DNA of 37,635 nt from a virus (IMGVR_UViG_3300020469_000108:1-37635), one strand, 5' to 3'; positions 29,231 to 37,470 are shown, counted from the first letter of the stretch. Numbers and translations: made by a program. The notes: generated by a model not told the origin, from the letters alone.

Positions 29231-32200
29231 ATGTCAAATACACCCTTCCAAGACTTGCTGATTGAGGATCCAACCTCGTCAACAAGCGATGCACCTAAAA
29301 CTCCAGTAAATATCTATGAGCAGCTGATAACTCAAAATCATACCAGGGAGCAGATCCTGGATGAAGAGTATGTTGATGATGATCTTTCTCCGGTAAAAGA
29401 TGTATCCGGAGGTCAAATAGCCGGATCTATTGTAACTGAAGTAGGAGTTGGTATAGCTTCCGAGGCGGTGGCAGCGAAAGCTGGTATAACTGCTGGTGCT
29501 ACAACCACTGCTGCCCTGGCTGCAACCGGAGTTGGTGCTTTGATTGCATTACCTGCTGGTGCCGTTGTTGGTGGTATTGTTTATTTCGGAACTAAATTTA
29601 CTATGGGATATGGAGCTAGTGTTGCTGCTCAAAAGCTCATAGAACAACAAGATGATATTTCCCAAGGAAGAGCGTTGATTGCTGGTGCAGCCAACTTGAT
29701 ACCAGGAGGTAAAACAATTCAAGGGGGTTCTAAAGCTATTAAGTATGGAACTATTGGTCTTCGAGAAGGTGGTAAAGGTGCAGCCATCGGTGTGGCTGAT
29801 GTCACTGCTAGGGCAACCATCGATGAAGGTAGACTGCCTACCCTGGAAGAACTTAGGTTCGGTGCTACTGTTGGTGGTGCTACCGGTGGTGGTTTAATGG
29901 TCGGTGGATCCGCACTGAAAGATGCCGGTGCCTTTGCTGCTATATCCAAGCAAACAAAAACACTTTGGGGCAAAATGAGTGGGAAGAACGCTGAGGAGAT
30001 TGATGCGATGCTTAAAGGCAAAGAGATCTACCAAGAAGAGTTTACCGATATGCTCCGAGAAATGGATGATGTTGCTAAAGGTAAACCGGCTGGTAGACCT
30101 TGGCAGAAAGACACTTTCAAGAAAGATTTTGATGATGCAGTCGAGCAGAAGAGACTAAACGAACAAGAAGTTGCTGATGCAGCCCTCCAAGGAAAACAAG
30201 GTTCGTTGTTGTTACTCAATAAGAACTTTAAGGAGATGACTGTTGATGAGTTATCTAAATATGATACAGACGATCTAAGGCAAATAGGGGACAAGCTCGA
30301 TGAGATTCCGGAAATAGCAGCAGCCGAAAAGCAGATTGAAACAGAAACTCCTACCTGGAAAGATGCAGAAAATCAAAAAGACTGGACTAAAGAAGAAGGA
30401 TTTAGTGAGTCCTGGCAGCAGCGTCGAGGATGGTCTGACCAGGTTGACACTTTGTATGGCAGCGGTGCTGCGATCCAGGAGAAACAAGCAATAATTATAG
30501 CTGGTGGATCTGCATCCGGTAAGTCCGGTATTGCTGACCAGTTGTCTGCCGAGGGTGGTTATAAAATTATTGACTCAGATTTTGCAAAAGAATTGATACC
30601 GGAATACCAGGGAGGCAAAGGTGCTAATGTAGTTCATGCCGAAAGTAAGGAAATAAATGAACTAGTAATCGATCGAGCCTTAGATAATGGAGATAATATC
30701 ATCTTACCGGTGGTAGGTAGCTCCGGATCTTCTGTATCACAACGGATCAAGGATTTAAAAGACGCTGGGTATAAAGTCGCTTTTATGTATGTTGACATCC
30801 CAGCAGACTTAGCCCAGGTTAGAAATTTAAAAAGGTATAATCGTACTGGACGATTTGTACCACCATCATATATAAGGAGCAGTTATGGAGCAATCAAAAA
30901 CAACATCAAGACCGGACAACGAGCAGCCGACGAATATCAAATCCTCACAAACGAAAACAACTATGTCCAAGTCAAAGAGTCCTCAAAAGGGTTCAACAAA
31001 CTTGTACGAGGAGATGATGTCGATGGGGGAAGAAATCGAATTGAGAGCGATTACCAAGCGGATGGAGGCACGAAAAGCCGCCCAGGTCGAGAAGAAATCC
31101 ACGAAGCAATAGACGAAACGAAGAAGCTTCTGAAGCACCGAGATGAGGGCAAAGGAGCTGAAGTTACCAGGTATGTAAAAGGTCTGTATCGTAAAGTTGC
31201 TCGTAATTTCATGAGTGATGCTACTGATCTCTTTAAGAAGGGAGATATAACTTTAGCAAGAACTCTGTATCAGCAGCTAGATGATTACATCAAGTTCGAT
31301 AATTTAATATCAAGAAAAGATTATGCTGATGGATCCTCATTAGCAGCAAACAAGCTAAACGCAGATTCGCATACTTATCAGTCCGGTATAACGACTGATG
31401 GGAATCGCAGAACCCAGGATCTCCTGGAGTTCAAAGAGATGCTGCGTCAATACATCGATGATCCGGTCGGAGCTAAGCTCAACCAGGAGCTCGGAGAGAA
31501 TGTAACCGAGGAAGCTCGAAAGAGATCCGGTGGTGTCGCTAAGTCCAGGGCAGAACGCCTGGATGAGATGCAAGCTCACTTTTCCAAGTCAATGGTCAAG
31601 AAGAGACAAGGTGCATTACAGAATGTAATCGATACCTACTTTGCTACCAGGATGTCGCAAATGCTCAATCAGACTAAGACTGCATTTGTTGGTGTTCCTT
31701 CGGCAGCAGCTATGTCAATAATTAGACCAGTTATAAATACACCTTATGCTTTACGCCAGGCAATCGGTCAAAAGAACCTGGGGCTACAAAAGAAAGCAAT
31801 ATACGCTATGAGCGAATTGATTGCTACCCAGGAGTATATTCACATGATTACCAGGCATGGTTTCCAGGTTGGTCGCAGCGTGTTAAACACAATCAAGAAT
31901 AAAGGAGAAAGTAGCTTCTTATATCGAGATCGTCACTCATACAAAGTAAATGAGATAGCCGATGCGAACGAACTTTCACACACTGCTAAGACTCGTATGA
32001 GAGAAGCAGAACGAAGAGTTGACGCTAAGAATGCCAGGGGAGCTATGAAAACAGTCATGAATCTTCGAAAGAACATCATGAATGCTCCTATCACAAAAGT
32101 ACCTATGTTCTTGTTTGATTATGGTTTATCTCTAATCGGTGGACTAGAAGAGATCTCTCTGATTGCCCACTCACTTAGAAAAGCCAGGGCAGAGGGTATT

Positions 32201-33913
32201 CGTAAAGGTGTAACCTCCGGTCGAGAGGACTGGAACAAGGCAGCCGAAGAGTATGTCGAGTCTACCATCGATCGCAGCTCCGGAAGAATGCAAGCTAAGT
32301 ATGATCCGGAGTTCAAAGAGATCTTTAACGAAGCTCGTAGAAATCACTTTAGAAACATGGACTTAGATCCTAACGACATTCGTAGGGATGTTGTTGATGG
32401 TGCAGTTGAATCTCTTAACAAGCTTTCAAACTCTCCTAATGAAGCCGGCTTGATTGCCAGGTTCCTATTTCCATTTATTGGCGTGCCATTCCGAGCATTA
32501 GGGATGACAACCGACTACATAGCTCCGCTAAAAGCAGCAAGTATGGGTATGGAGAAAGTAGGTAGAGGAATCTCGAAGCTAGAAGGACGAGGTGGTAAAG
32601 GTACAGTTTCATCGTTTACCGGTAAATACAACAAGCGTATTGGAGATCTACAACAAGAGATTGCTGATGAAACTAAGAATTTGAAAAGTGCAGATCCTTC
32701 AACTGCCAGGGCAGCTAAGCAAAACATAGCGAGAGCGAAGAACGATCTGAAGAATGTTAAAGATCTACAAATGCAAAAAGACTATGAAGATCTTGGGATC
32801 CTGGCTATCGGCACCGGTATGTTTGCCCTGGGCTATCAAATGGCTGAACAAGGTCAAATCACTGGAACTGATGCCTGGATGAATAAAGATCAGAAAAGGG
32901 CAGCATCAAATGTCCAGGGAGCACCTAAGTCTTACAAGATGTTCTTTGGGGAAGGCAGCTATGATTTCAAATACCTGGATCCGGTCAAAGGAGCCCTTGC
33001 CCTGGGAGCTGATTACTATCGCTGGAAACAAACCTTAGATGGAGATCCATTCGAAGCTAAGAATGCAATGGAACTTGCCAGGTTTACTACTGCATTTGCG
33101 TCCTCGATCTTTGTAGAAATGCCTACATCCAGGGGCGGTAAAGCTTTAATGAATGTATTCTCAAATGTTGAATCAGTTAGAGAAAGAGGTGTAGGAGAGA
33201 TCTTAGGATCCACTGTTCCTTTTCCAGCTGAGATCCGGAGAGCACAAACATTCACAAATGAGTTTGTTGATGATCCCCTCCAGGGGAACCCATTCCAAAA
33301 CTCTATTATGAGATCCCTAGGACAAACCGCAGAGAACTACCGGTTAACTGTCCTGGGAGAGCCTAAGAAGAGAGACGAACAAACTGTATCTAGTTATGTT
33401 ACTCCATTCGGTAAACAGATCCCAGTTCAGAGAGAAGCTATTGATGATGTTCTCCTGGAAGACGCTTACTCGTATAATACAGTGGCACCTATCCAGCCTA
33501 CATTCAATGGAATCAAAACCAAAGAGTTTGTTAATGAGGATGGTTTAACTCTGTATTCAGTGTACGGAGCTCAGATGTCTACCATGAAAGTAGGAGGTAG
33601 GACATTAAGGCAGCGGTTAAACAAGCTAGTTAAACAGACCGCATTCGTTACTGCATATAATCGAGGATATTATGACGATCCTAATAGCGGAACCAAAGTA
33701 AACGATGGGATCCAAATGATTAAGGATATTATATCGGAGCACAGGAAGGCTGCCAGGGAGTACATATTGTATAACCCTAAAGCTAAAGCTTCACTACAAG
33801 GATTTGTTAATGATGATGGGCAATCAATCTATTCAACCATTAACATGAGAAAAGCAACCGGTGGCGAGAAAACTCAAAACCTTTTAGAAGAACTATCAAT
33901 CCCAGGAAATTAA
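29231..33913 (+). CDS. Internal virion protein D (gp16-like) with zeta-toxin-like kinase domain
   Basis: 1560 residues (T7 gp16: 1318). Residues about 58-135 are Gly/Ala-rich and membrane-like (AALAATGVGALIALPAGAVV). Residues about 415-620 form a P-loop kinase of zeta-toxin type: QAIIIAGGSASGKSG with K431, then YKIIDSDFAKELIPEY, HAESKEINELVIDRALDNGD and IILPVVGSSGSSVSQRIKDL. The remainder is long helical gp16-like sequence, including RFLFPFIGVPFRALG. The lytic transglycosylase domain that opens T7 gp16 is absent. It should be ejected first and span the inner membrane. The kinase could act on UDP-sugars in the infected cell, as zeta toxins do, or on another substrate. That role is inferred. 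Confidence 0.85.
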   Translation: MSNTPFQDLLIEDPTSSTSDAPKTPVNIYEQLITQNHTREQILDEEYVDDDLSPVKDVSGGQIAGSIVTEVGVGIASEAVAAKAGITAGATTTAALAATGVGALIALPAGAVVGGIVYFGTKFTMGYGASVAAQKLIEQQDDISQGRALIAGAANLIPGGKTIQGGSKAIKYGTIGLREGGKGAAIGVADVTARATIDEGRLPTLEELRFGATVGGATGGGLMVGGSALKDAGAFAAISKQTKTLWGKMSGKNAEEIDAMLKGKEIYQEEFTDMLREMDDVAKGKPAGRPWQKDTFKKDFDDAVEQKRLNEQEVADAALQGKQGSLLLLNKNFKEMTVDELSKYDTDDLRQIGDKLDEIPEIAAAEKQIETETPTWKDAENQKDWTKEEGFSESWQQRRGWSDQVDTLYGSGAAIQEKQAIIIAGGSASGKSGIADQLSAEGGYKIIDSDFAKELIPEYQGGKGANVVHAESKEINELVIDRALDNGDNIILPVVGSSGSSVSQRIKDLKDAGYKVAFMYVDIPADLAQVRNLKRYNRTGRFVPPSYIRSSYGAIKNNIKTGQRAADEYQILTNENNYVQVKESSKGFNKLVRGDDVDGGRNRIESDYQADGGTKSRPGREEIHEAIDETKKLLKHRDEGKGAEVTRYVKGLYRKVARNFMSDATDLFKKGDITLARTLYQQLDDYIKFDNLISRKDYADGSSLAANKLNADSHTYQSGITTDGNRRTQDLLEFKEMLRQYIDDPVGAKLNQELGENVTEEARKRSGGVAKSRAERLDEMQAHFSKSMVKKRQGALQNVIDTYFATRMSQMLNQTKTAFVGVPSAAAMSIIRPVINTPYALRQAIGQKNLGLQKKAIYAMSELIATQEYIHMITRHGFQVGRSVLNTIKNKGESSFLYRDRHSYKVNEIADANELSHTAKTRMREAERRVDAKNARGAMKTVMNLRKNIMNAPITKVPMFLFDYGLSLIGGLEEISLIAHSLRKARAEGIRKGVTSGREDWNKAAEEYVESTIDRSSGRMQAKYDPEFKEIFNEARRNHFRNMDLDPNDIRRDVVDGAVESLNKLSNSPNEAGLIARFLFPFIGVPFRALGMTTDYIAPLKAASMGMEKVGRGISKLEGRGGKGTVSSFTGKYNKRIGDLQQEIADETKNLKSADPSTARAAKQNIARAKNDLKNVKDLQMQKDYEDLGILAIGTGMFALGYQMAEQGQITGTDAWMNKDQKRAASNVQGAPKSYKMFFGEGSYDFKYLDPVKGALALGADYYRWKQTLDGDPFEAKNAMELARFTTAFASSIFVEMPTSRGGKALMNVFSNVESVRERGVGEILGSTVPFPAEIRRAQTFTNEFVDDPLQGNPFQNSIMRSLGQTAENYRLTVLGEPKKRDEQTVSSYVTPFGKQIPVQREAIDDVLLEDAYSYNTVAPIQPTFNGIKTKEFVNEDGLTLYSVYGAQMSTMKVGGRTLRQRLNKLVKQTAFVTAYNRGYYDDPNSGTKVNDGIQMIKDIISEHRKAAREYILYNPKAKASLQGFVNDDGQSIYSTINMRKATGGEKTQNLLEELSIPGN
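30885..31112 (+). CDS. Overlapping ORF inside the gp16-like gene, 75 aa
   Basis: A 75-residue ORF in the +1 frame of the gp16-like gene, over the codons just after its kinase domain (residues about 552-627). TAAGGAG lies five bases before the ATG, a better ribosome binding site than many real genes here have. The product is S/T/K-rich at first, then a charged helix (YEEMMSMGEEIELRAITKRM). There is no homology I can name. It could be a real overprinted gene, for example a partner of the kinase domain, or a chance ORF. Confidence 0.35.
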   Translation: MEQSKTTSRPDNEQPTNIKSSQTKTTMSKSKSPQKGSTNLYEEMMSMGEEIELRAITKRMEARKAAQVEKKSTKQ

Positions 33914-33916
33914 ATT

Positions 33917-34075
33917 ATGAACTCAGAACACTTACCTTCAGCAGTAGGCATGGCTGGTATATTAGGCACTATAACATTAGCTGACCTAAATACAGTTGTT
34001 GCGTTACTCGTAGGTTGTACTACTTTAGTGTATCTCGTTATTAAAATTTATAACGAATTGAAAAATAAAAACTAA
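33917..34075 (+). CDS. Small membrane protein, probable holin (T7 gp17.5-like position)
   Basis: A 52-residue ORF with hydrophobic segments (VGMAGILGTITLA, about residues 10-22, and TVVALLVGCTTLVYLVIKIY, about 26-45) and a charged tail (NELKNKN). In T7, holin gene 17.5 lies immediately before the small terminase gene, exactly as here. It would permeabilise the inner membrane at lysis. Other small membrane proteins at 15436 and 17395 are competing holin candidates. Confidence 0.65.
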   Translation: MNSEHLPSAVGMAGILGTITLADLNTVVALLVGCTTLVYLVIKIYNELKNKN

Positions 34076-34084
34076 GGAACAATT

Positions 34085-34321
34085 ATGACATTAGACGATA
34101 AGCTCAATCAGCTCCAAGAGATACTGATAGATGAGATGATCAGAAGGATCAGTACCGGAGAAGCTACCGCTGCCGACTTAGGTGCAGCTAGGCAACTCCT
34201 TAGAGACAATGGTATCCAGGCAGTTGCCCAGGAGGGATCTCCGCTGCATGACCTGGTAACATCATTACCTTTCCAAGATGAAGCAGATAAAATTGTAAAT
34301 AGTATAGCAGCATCCGTCTAA
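34085..34321 (+). CDS. terS: Small terminase subunit (TerS, T7 gp18-like)
   Basis: 78 residues (T7 gp18: 89), directly before the large terminase with a TAATG overlap. LIDEMIRRISTGEATAADLGAARQLLRDNGI is the typical helical core of small terminases of T7-like phages. It recognises the DNA to be packaged and stimulates TerL. The ribosome binding site is AAGGAACAATT. Confidence 0.85.
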   Translation: MTLDDKLNQLQEILIDEMIRRISTGEATAADLGAARQLLRDNGIQAVAQEGSPLHDLVTSLPFQDEADKIVNSIAASV

Positions 34322-35991
34322 TGGAGATACCGGAGGAAATAAAGGATTTTAGAAACTTCCTATACTTAGTATGGAAGCAGCAGAACCTTCCGGATCCTAC
34401 TCCAATACAGTACGAAATAGCCGACTACATGCAGCATGGTGCCAAGAGGGCTATCATCGAGGGATTCCGAGGTGTTGGTAAGTCCTGGATCTGTTCTGCC
34501 TTCGTAGTCCACCAGTTACTCCTGGATCCAACAAAGAACATTCTTGTTGTTTCTGCTTCGAAGACCAGGGCTGATGACTTCAGTACCTTTACGCTGCGGT
34601 TAATTCATGAGATGCCGGTATTAAAACACCTCATACCAAAAGCTACGCAGCGTTTCTCTAAGATCTCCTTCGATGTCGCACCGGCTCCAGCTTCACATGC
34701 ACCTAGCGTCAAATCTTTAGGTGTTAGTTCGCAGCTAACCGGAGCTCGTGCAGATATAATTGTTGCTGATGATATTGAGGTACCTTCAAACTCAGCTACT
34801 CATGGTTTACGCTGGAAGCTTTCAGAACAAGTAAAAGAGTTCGATGCTATCCTCAAACCTGGAGATAGCTCGAAAGTTATCTTCCTGGGAACACCTCAGA
34901 CCGAGGATTCAATTTATAATTTACTCCTGGAGCGTGATTACCGCTGCAAGATTTGGACTGCTCAGTACATCGATGAGAGCACAAACGAGAATGTCTACGA
35001 CTCCCAGGTGTCTAATCTATGCGTAAGCAATAGTGACCTAGGTAAATCCACCGAGCCCACCAGGTTCTCGGACATAGATCTCGAAGAAAGAAAGTTATCC
35101 TATGGTAGATCCGGATTCAGCATGCAGTTCATGTTGAACACCAGGAGATCCGATATGGATCGCTACCCCCTACGCCTGGTAGATCTTATAGTCATGAACC
35201 TGGATAAAGAACTGGCACCGGAGAAGCTCGTATGGGCTCAATCTCCGGATCTAGCCTGGGACTCTAGTGTTCCTAATGTTGGATTCAGTCATGACCGGTA
35301 CTATCGTCCGTTCAAACAGATTGGGGATCATGTGCAGTACACCGGATCCGTCATGAGTATTGATCCCTCCGGTAGAGGTAAGGATGAGACTGCCTGGGCA
35401 ATCGTTAAGATGCTCAATGGTTTCCTCTATGTTGTTGATGCTGGAGGCATGCAAGGAGGATATGAAGAAGATGTTCTAAAATCCCTTGCGATAAAAGCCA
35501 AGGACTACTCGGTCAACGAGATAGTTGTCGAAAGTAACTTTGGCGATGGAATGTTCAATCAGATATTCAAGCCTATCCTCTCTAAGATATACCCATGTAC
35601 TATCTCCGAGGTAAGACACAATACCCAAAAAGAGAAACGAATCATCGACACTTTGGAACCAGTTATGAATCAACATAAACTCGTTGTCGATCCCAGGGTC
35701 ATCCAAAATGATTTTGAATCTGCCCAGGGGTATTCCCAGGATTCCCAGCTCAAATATCAACTGTTCTATCAAATGTCCAGGATCACCAGGGAACGAGGGG
35801 CTATCAGTCATGATGACAGATTGGACGCTCTATCGATGGCAGTCAACTATTGGGTTGAACAGATGTCACAAGATGCAAGCGACAAAATAGTAGACCGGAA
35901 GAACGAGCTGCTATTTGAGGAGATGGAAAAGTTCAAGGATGCCTTTTACAAGAACAAAAAGGGGTCTAGGAGCGTCCATGTATGGATGTAG
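34321..35991 (+). CDS. terL: Large terminase subunit (TerL, T7 gp19-like)
   Basis: 556 residues (T7 gp19: 586). The N-terminal packaging ATPase has Walker A GFRGVGKSW (K54) and Walker B DIIVADDIE. The C-terminal RNase H-like nuclease has SIDPSGRGKDETAWAIVK, IVVESNFGDGMF and SHDDRLDALSMAVNYW, holding the metal-binding aspartates. It pumps DNA into the procapsid and cuts concatemers at the terminal repeat. The start overlaps TerS. No Rz-type gene lies between the terminase genes, unlike T7. Confidence 0.97.
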   Translation: MEIPEEIKDFRNFLYLVWKQQNLPDPTPIQYEIADYMQHGAKRAIIEGFRGVGKSWICSAFVVHQLLLDPTKNILVVSASKTRADDFSTFTLRLIHEMPVLKHLIPKATQRFSKISFDVAPAPASHAPSVKSLGVSSQLTGARADIIVADDIEVPSNSATHGLRWKLSEQVKEFDAILKPGDSSKVIFLGTPQTEDSIYNLLLERDYRCKIWTAQYIDESTNENVYDSQVSNLCVSNSDLGKSTEPTRFSDIDLEERKLSYGRSGFSMQFMLNTRRSDMDRYPLRLVDLIVMNLDKELAPEKLVWAQSPDLAWDSSVPNVGFSHDRYYRPFKQIGDHVQYTGSVMSIDPSGRGKDETAWAIVKMLNGFLYVVDAGGMQGGYEEDVLKSLAIKAKDYSVNEIVVESNFGDGMFNQIFKPILSKIYPCTISEVRHNTQKEKRIIDTLEPVMNQHKLVVDPRVIQNDFESAQGYSQDSQLKYQLFYQMSRITRERGAISHDDRLDALSMAVNYWVEQMSQDASDKIVDRKNELLFEEMEKFKDAFYKNKKGSRSVHVWM

Positions 35992-36055
35992 TGACACTTA
36001 CCATTGGGAGAACATAAAAGGGCGTACAGAGCCTCCTAGGGGTCTTCTGAAGGAT

Positions 36056-36071
36056 GGACTAATATGGGGGG
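36056..36071 (+). promoter_or_regulatory. Phage RNA polymerase promoter candidate 3 (right end)
   Basis: GGACTAATATGGGGGG, 65 bp after the TerL stop. It is the copy most like a T7 promoter, with the 11-mer followed by a G-run like the initiating GGG. T7 has its replication promoter phiOR at the right end of the genome, so this copy may serve replication or packaging as well as transcription of the gene at 36173. Confidence 0.6.
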
Positions 36072-36158
36072 TTTAACTATAAGTTAACCTAGGTTATCTG
36101 TTGTTTTTGATCTAAGAACATCAACATAAGTTAAAACCTTTGTTAAACCTATGTTAAC
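36071..36158. repeat. GTTAAC-type repeats and 12-bp palindrome downstream of promoter 3
   Basis: An A/T-rich stretch of about 90 bp with GTTTAAC (36071), GTTAAC (36083), GTTAAAAC (36130), GTTAAAC (36142) and GTTAAC (36153), plus the palindrome TAACCTAGGTTA (36085-36096). It lies directly after a promoter-like element, the layout of T7-type replication origins where phage polymerase transcription primes synthesis beside an A/T-rich region. Origin function is inferred. Confidence 0.4.
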
Positions 36159-36172
36159 CACCGGAAAAGCAC

Positions 36173-36427
36173 ATGTCAAGCTCAATAAATTTAGAAGAAA
36201 TCATAGAAGAAGCCAAGGCGATCCTAGGGGAACACTTTGAGCATTATGTAATTATTGTAAATACGGATAAACATGAGTGTCAGATCGAGTATGACAATAG
36301 TTTTGCAGCTAAGGGTCTCCTGGATATAGGAACAAAAACAGTTGACAACTACCTTCAATTAGACTTTACTGATGACGCTGATATCATATGGGATGAAGAT
36401 GAATCTGATTCCGATGATTTTAGTTAG
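36173..36427 (+). CDS. Acidic hypothetical protein, 84 aa
   Basis: 84 residues, starting after CGGAAAAGCAC. The N-terminal helix (INLEEIIEEAKAILGEHFEH) is followed by beta sequence (YVIIVNTDKHECQIEYD) and an extremely acidic tail (WDEDESDSDDFS). The acidic end could mimic nucleic acid, as in some T7 host-inhibition proteins, or it could be a packaging-associated protein. No family is recognised. A terminator follows. Confidence 0.7.
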   Translation: MSSSINLEEIIEEAKAILGEHFEHYVIIVNTDKHECQIEYDNSFAAKGLLDIGTKTVDNYLQLDFTDDADIIWDEDESDSDDFS

Positions 36428-36443
36428 TATTCATTACAAATAG

Positions 36444-36483
36444 AAACCCTGGGTATGTGGTGTGCCTGGGGTTTCGCCTTTTT
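36444..36483 (+). terminator. Intrinsic terminator after the acidic protein gene
   Basis: A 10-bp stem, AAACCCTGGG paired with CCTGGGGTTT (two G-T wobbles), with an 11-base loop, followed by CGCC and five T residues. It lies 17 bp after the stop at 36427 and would end the rightmost late transcript. Confidence 0.7.
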
Positions 36484-36826
36484 AGGTTCCAGGCATTTTG
36501 TTGCAAAAATCTGTTGAGGTTTATCGTAATAACAAAAGCCAATTTACCCCCAATGACCTTTGATTTTTGGCTGATTTTGATGATGATGATGCTGCAAACT
36601 GACCTTTTTTATCTGCAAGTCGTTGATTATCAGCACATTGGCTGAAGATTATATATCTCTATACATGCTATTTAGACCGGTTCGCCTGGCATTTCAAAAT
36701 GTTCGGTTGTCTGTCTGCTTGCATGCGTTTTTTGACATCCTAGGTTGACCAGGGTTGACCGGAAATTTACCAGGCAGCAGCAGCATCCAATGTGCAGCTT
36801 AAATTTATTTTTGTTCTTTTTTCAAA
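36484..36826. other. Non-coding interval between terminator and right-end promoter
   Basis: I see no convincing gene here. One + strand frame (36457-36645) is open but has low-quality composition, a methionine run and no ribosome binding site. The interval contains A/T-rich stretches and, near 36743-36775, gttgaccagggttgacc and accaggcagcagcagc, which resemble parts of the terminal repeat (gttgaccaggg at about 99-109). It may belong to the regulatory or packaging region. Confidence 0.5.
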
Positions 36827-36855
36827 TTGACTTGACTCCTGCTTGGAGATGTACA
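36827..36855 (+). promoter_or_regulatory. Sigma70-like promoter for the gene at 36899
   Basis: TTGACT (36827-36832) and TGTACA (36850-36855) are 17 bp apart, a reasonable host-type promoter. The sequence also contains gacTTGACT-N10-GATGTA, matching the left-end element at 206-230. The gene downstream thus appears to be read by host polymerase, like the early genes, although it sits at the right end of the window. Confidence 0.5.
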
Positions 36856-36898
36856 GTCTTCAGCTAAATTTTTAATAATACTAACCAAATAAAACACC

Positions 36899-37327
36899 AT
36901 GAAAAACACCATACAAAACAATAAAGAAGTAATAACATTAGCTGCTGATCTTAACTCAGCTGATCTAATCGAATTAGCCGGAAGTCTCCAGGGACTGATT
37001 AAAGAAAAACAACATCAAGAGCAAGCTGCTTACCTGGATCATGAGTTTGCAAATGCTGAGCTTTGTGAGCTTATCCGGAATAACCACGATGCTGAGTATG
37101 AATCAGAGTGGTATGATATAGCCTGGAGCGTTGATCCACTGTCCACCGATCCGGCATTCCCATATGATGCCAGTAAAGACTACGGATCTCGTAAGCTTGT
37201 ATATGATATTCTGCATAATCCGGAAGGCAGCACCAGCCGGAGAACTATCCAGGCTCATCATGATAAGTTTAAACACCTTAGCAACTCAGTGTGCCGGCAT
37301 GCTTTAGATAACCGGTTCAAGTACTAA
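36899..37327 (+). CDS. Hypothetical protein, 142 aa, right-end early-type gene
   Basis: 142 residues. The start MKNTIQNNKEV resembles MIKNTIKYKAV of the first gene at 247, and the DNA around both starts shares aaaaacaccat. An N-terminal helix (LAADLNSADLIELAGSLQGL) and a polar, aromatic middle (YESEWYDIAWSVDP) are visible, but I recognise no family. It has its own sigma70-like promoter and terminator, so it is an isolated single-gene unit. This would suit a lysogeny-expressed gene or an early gene of the circular form. It shows no helix-turn-helix that would make it an obvious repressor. Confidence 0.75.
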   Translation: MKNTIQNNKEVITLAADLNSADLIELAGSLQGLIKEKQHQEQAAYLDHEFANAELCELIRNNHDAEYESEWYDIAWSVDPLSTDPAFPYDASKDYGSRKLVYDILHNPEGSTSRRTIQAHHDKFKHLSNSVCRHALDNRFKY

Positions 37328-37347
37328 GATCATCAACATCATCAAAC

Positions 37348-37375
37348 AAGGGCAGCCAGTGTGCTGCCTTTTTTT
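37348..37375 (+). terminator. Intrinsic terminator of the right-end gene
   Basis: Stem AAGGGCAGC paired with GCTGCCTTT (9 bp, one G-T wobble), six-base loop CAGTGT, with the T-run continuing to 37375. It starts 20 bases after the stop codon at 37327. Confidence 0.88.
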
Positions 37376-37470
37376 GTGCCTTAAATTTAGCCGGTACGAG
37401 CTCCGTTATTTTCTCCAGGGTAATGATACCGGTAAACATTTTAAATGATTCCTGGAGCACCTGGAGAGAT

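Noticed and set aside
30885-31112. A sequencing frameshift in the gp16-like gene, with the +1 frame as the true continuation
   Set aside because: The gp16-like frame stays open through the region and continues with gp16-like sequence on both sides, while the +1 frame stops at 31112. Overlapping coding is possible, but a frameshift is not needed.
36457-36645. 62-aa + strand ORF between the terminator and the right-end promoter
   Set aside because: It begins inside the terminator hairpin, has a methionine run and cysteine-rich odd composition, and has no ribosome binding site.
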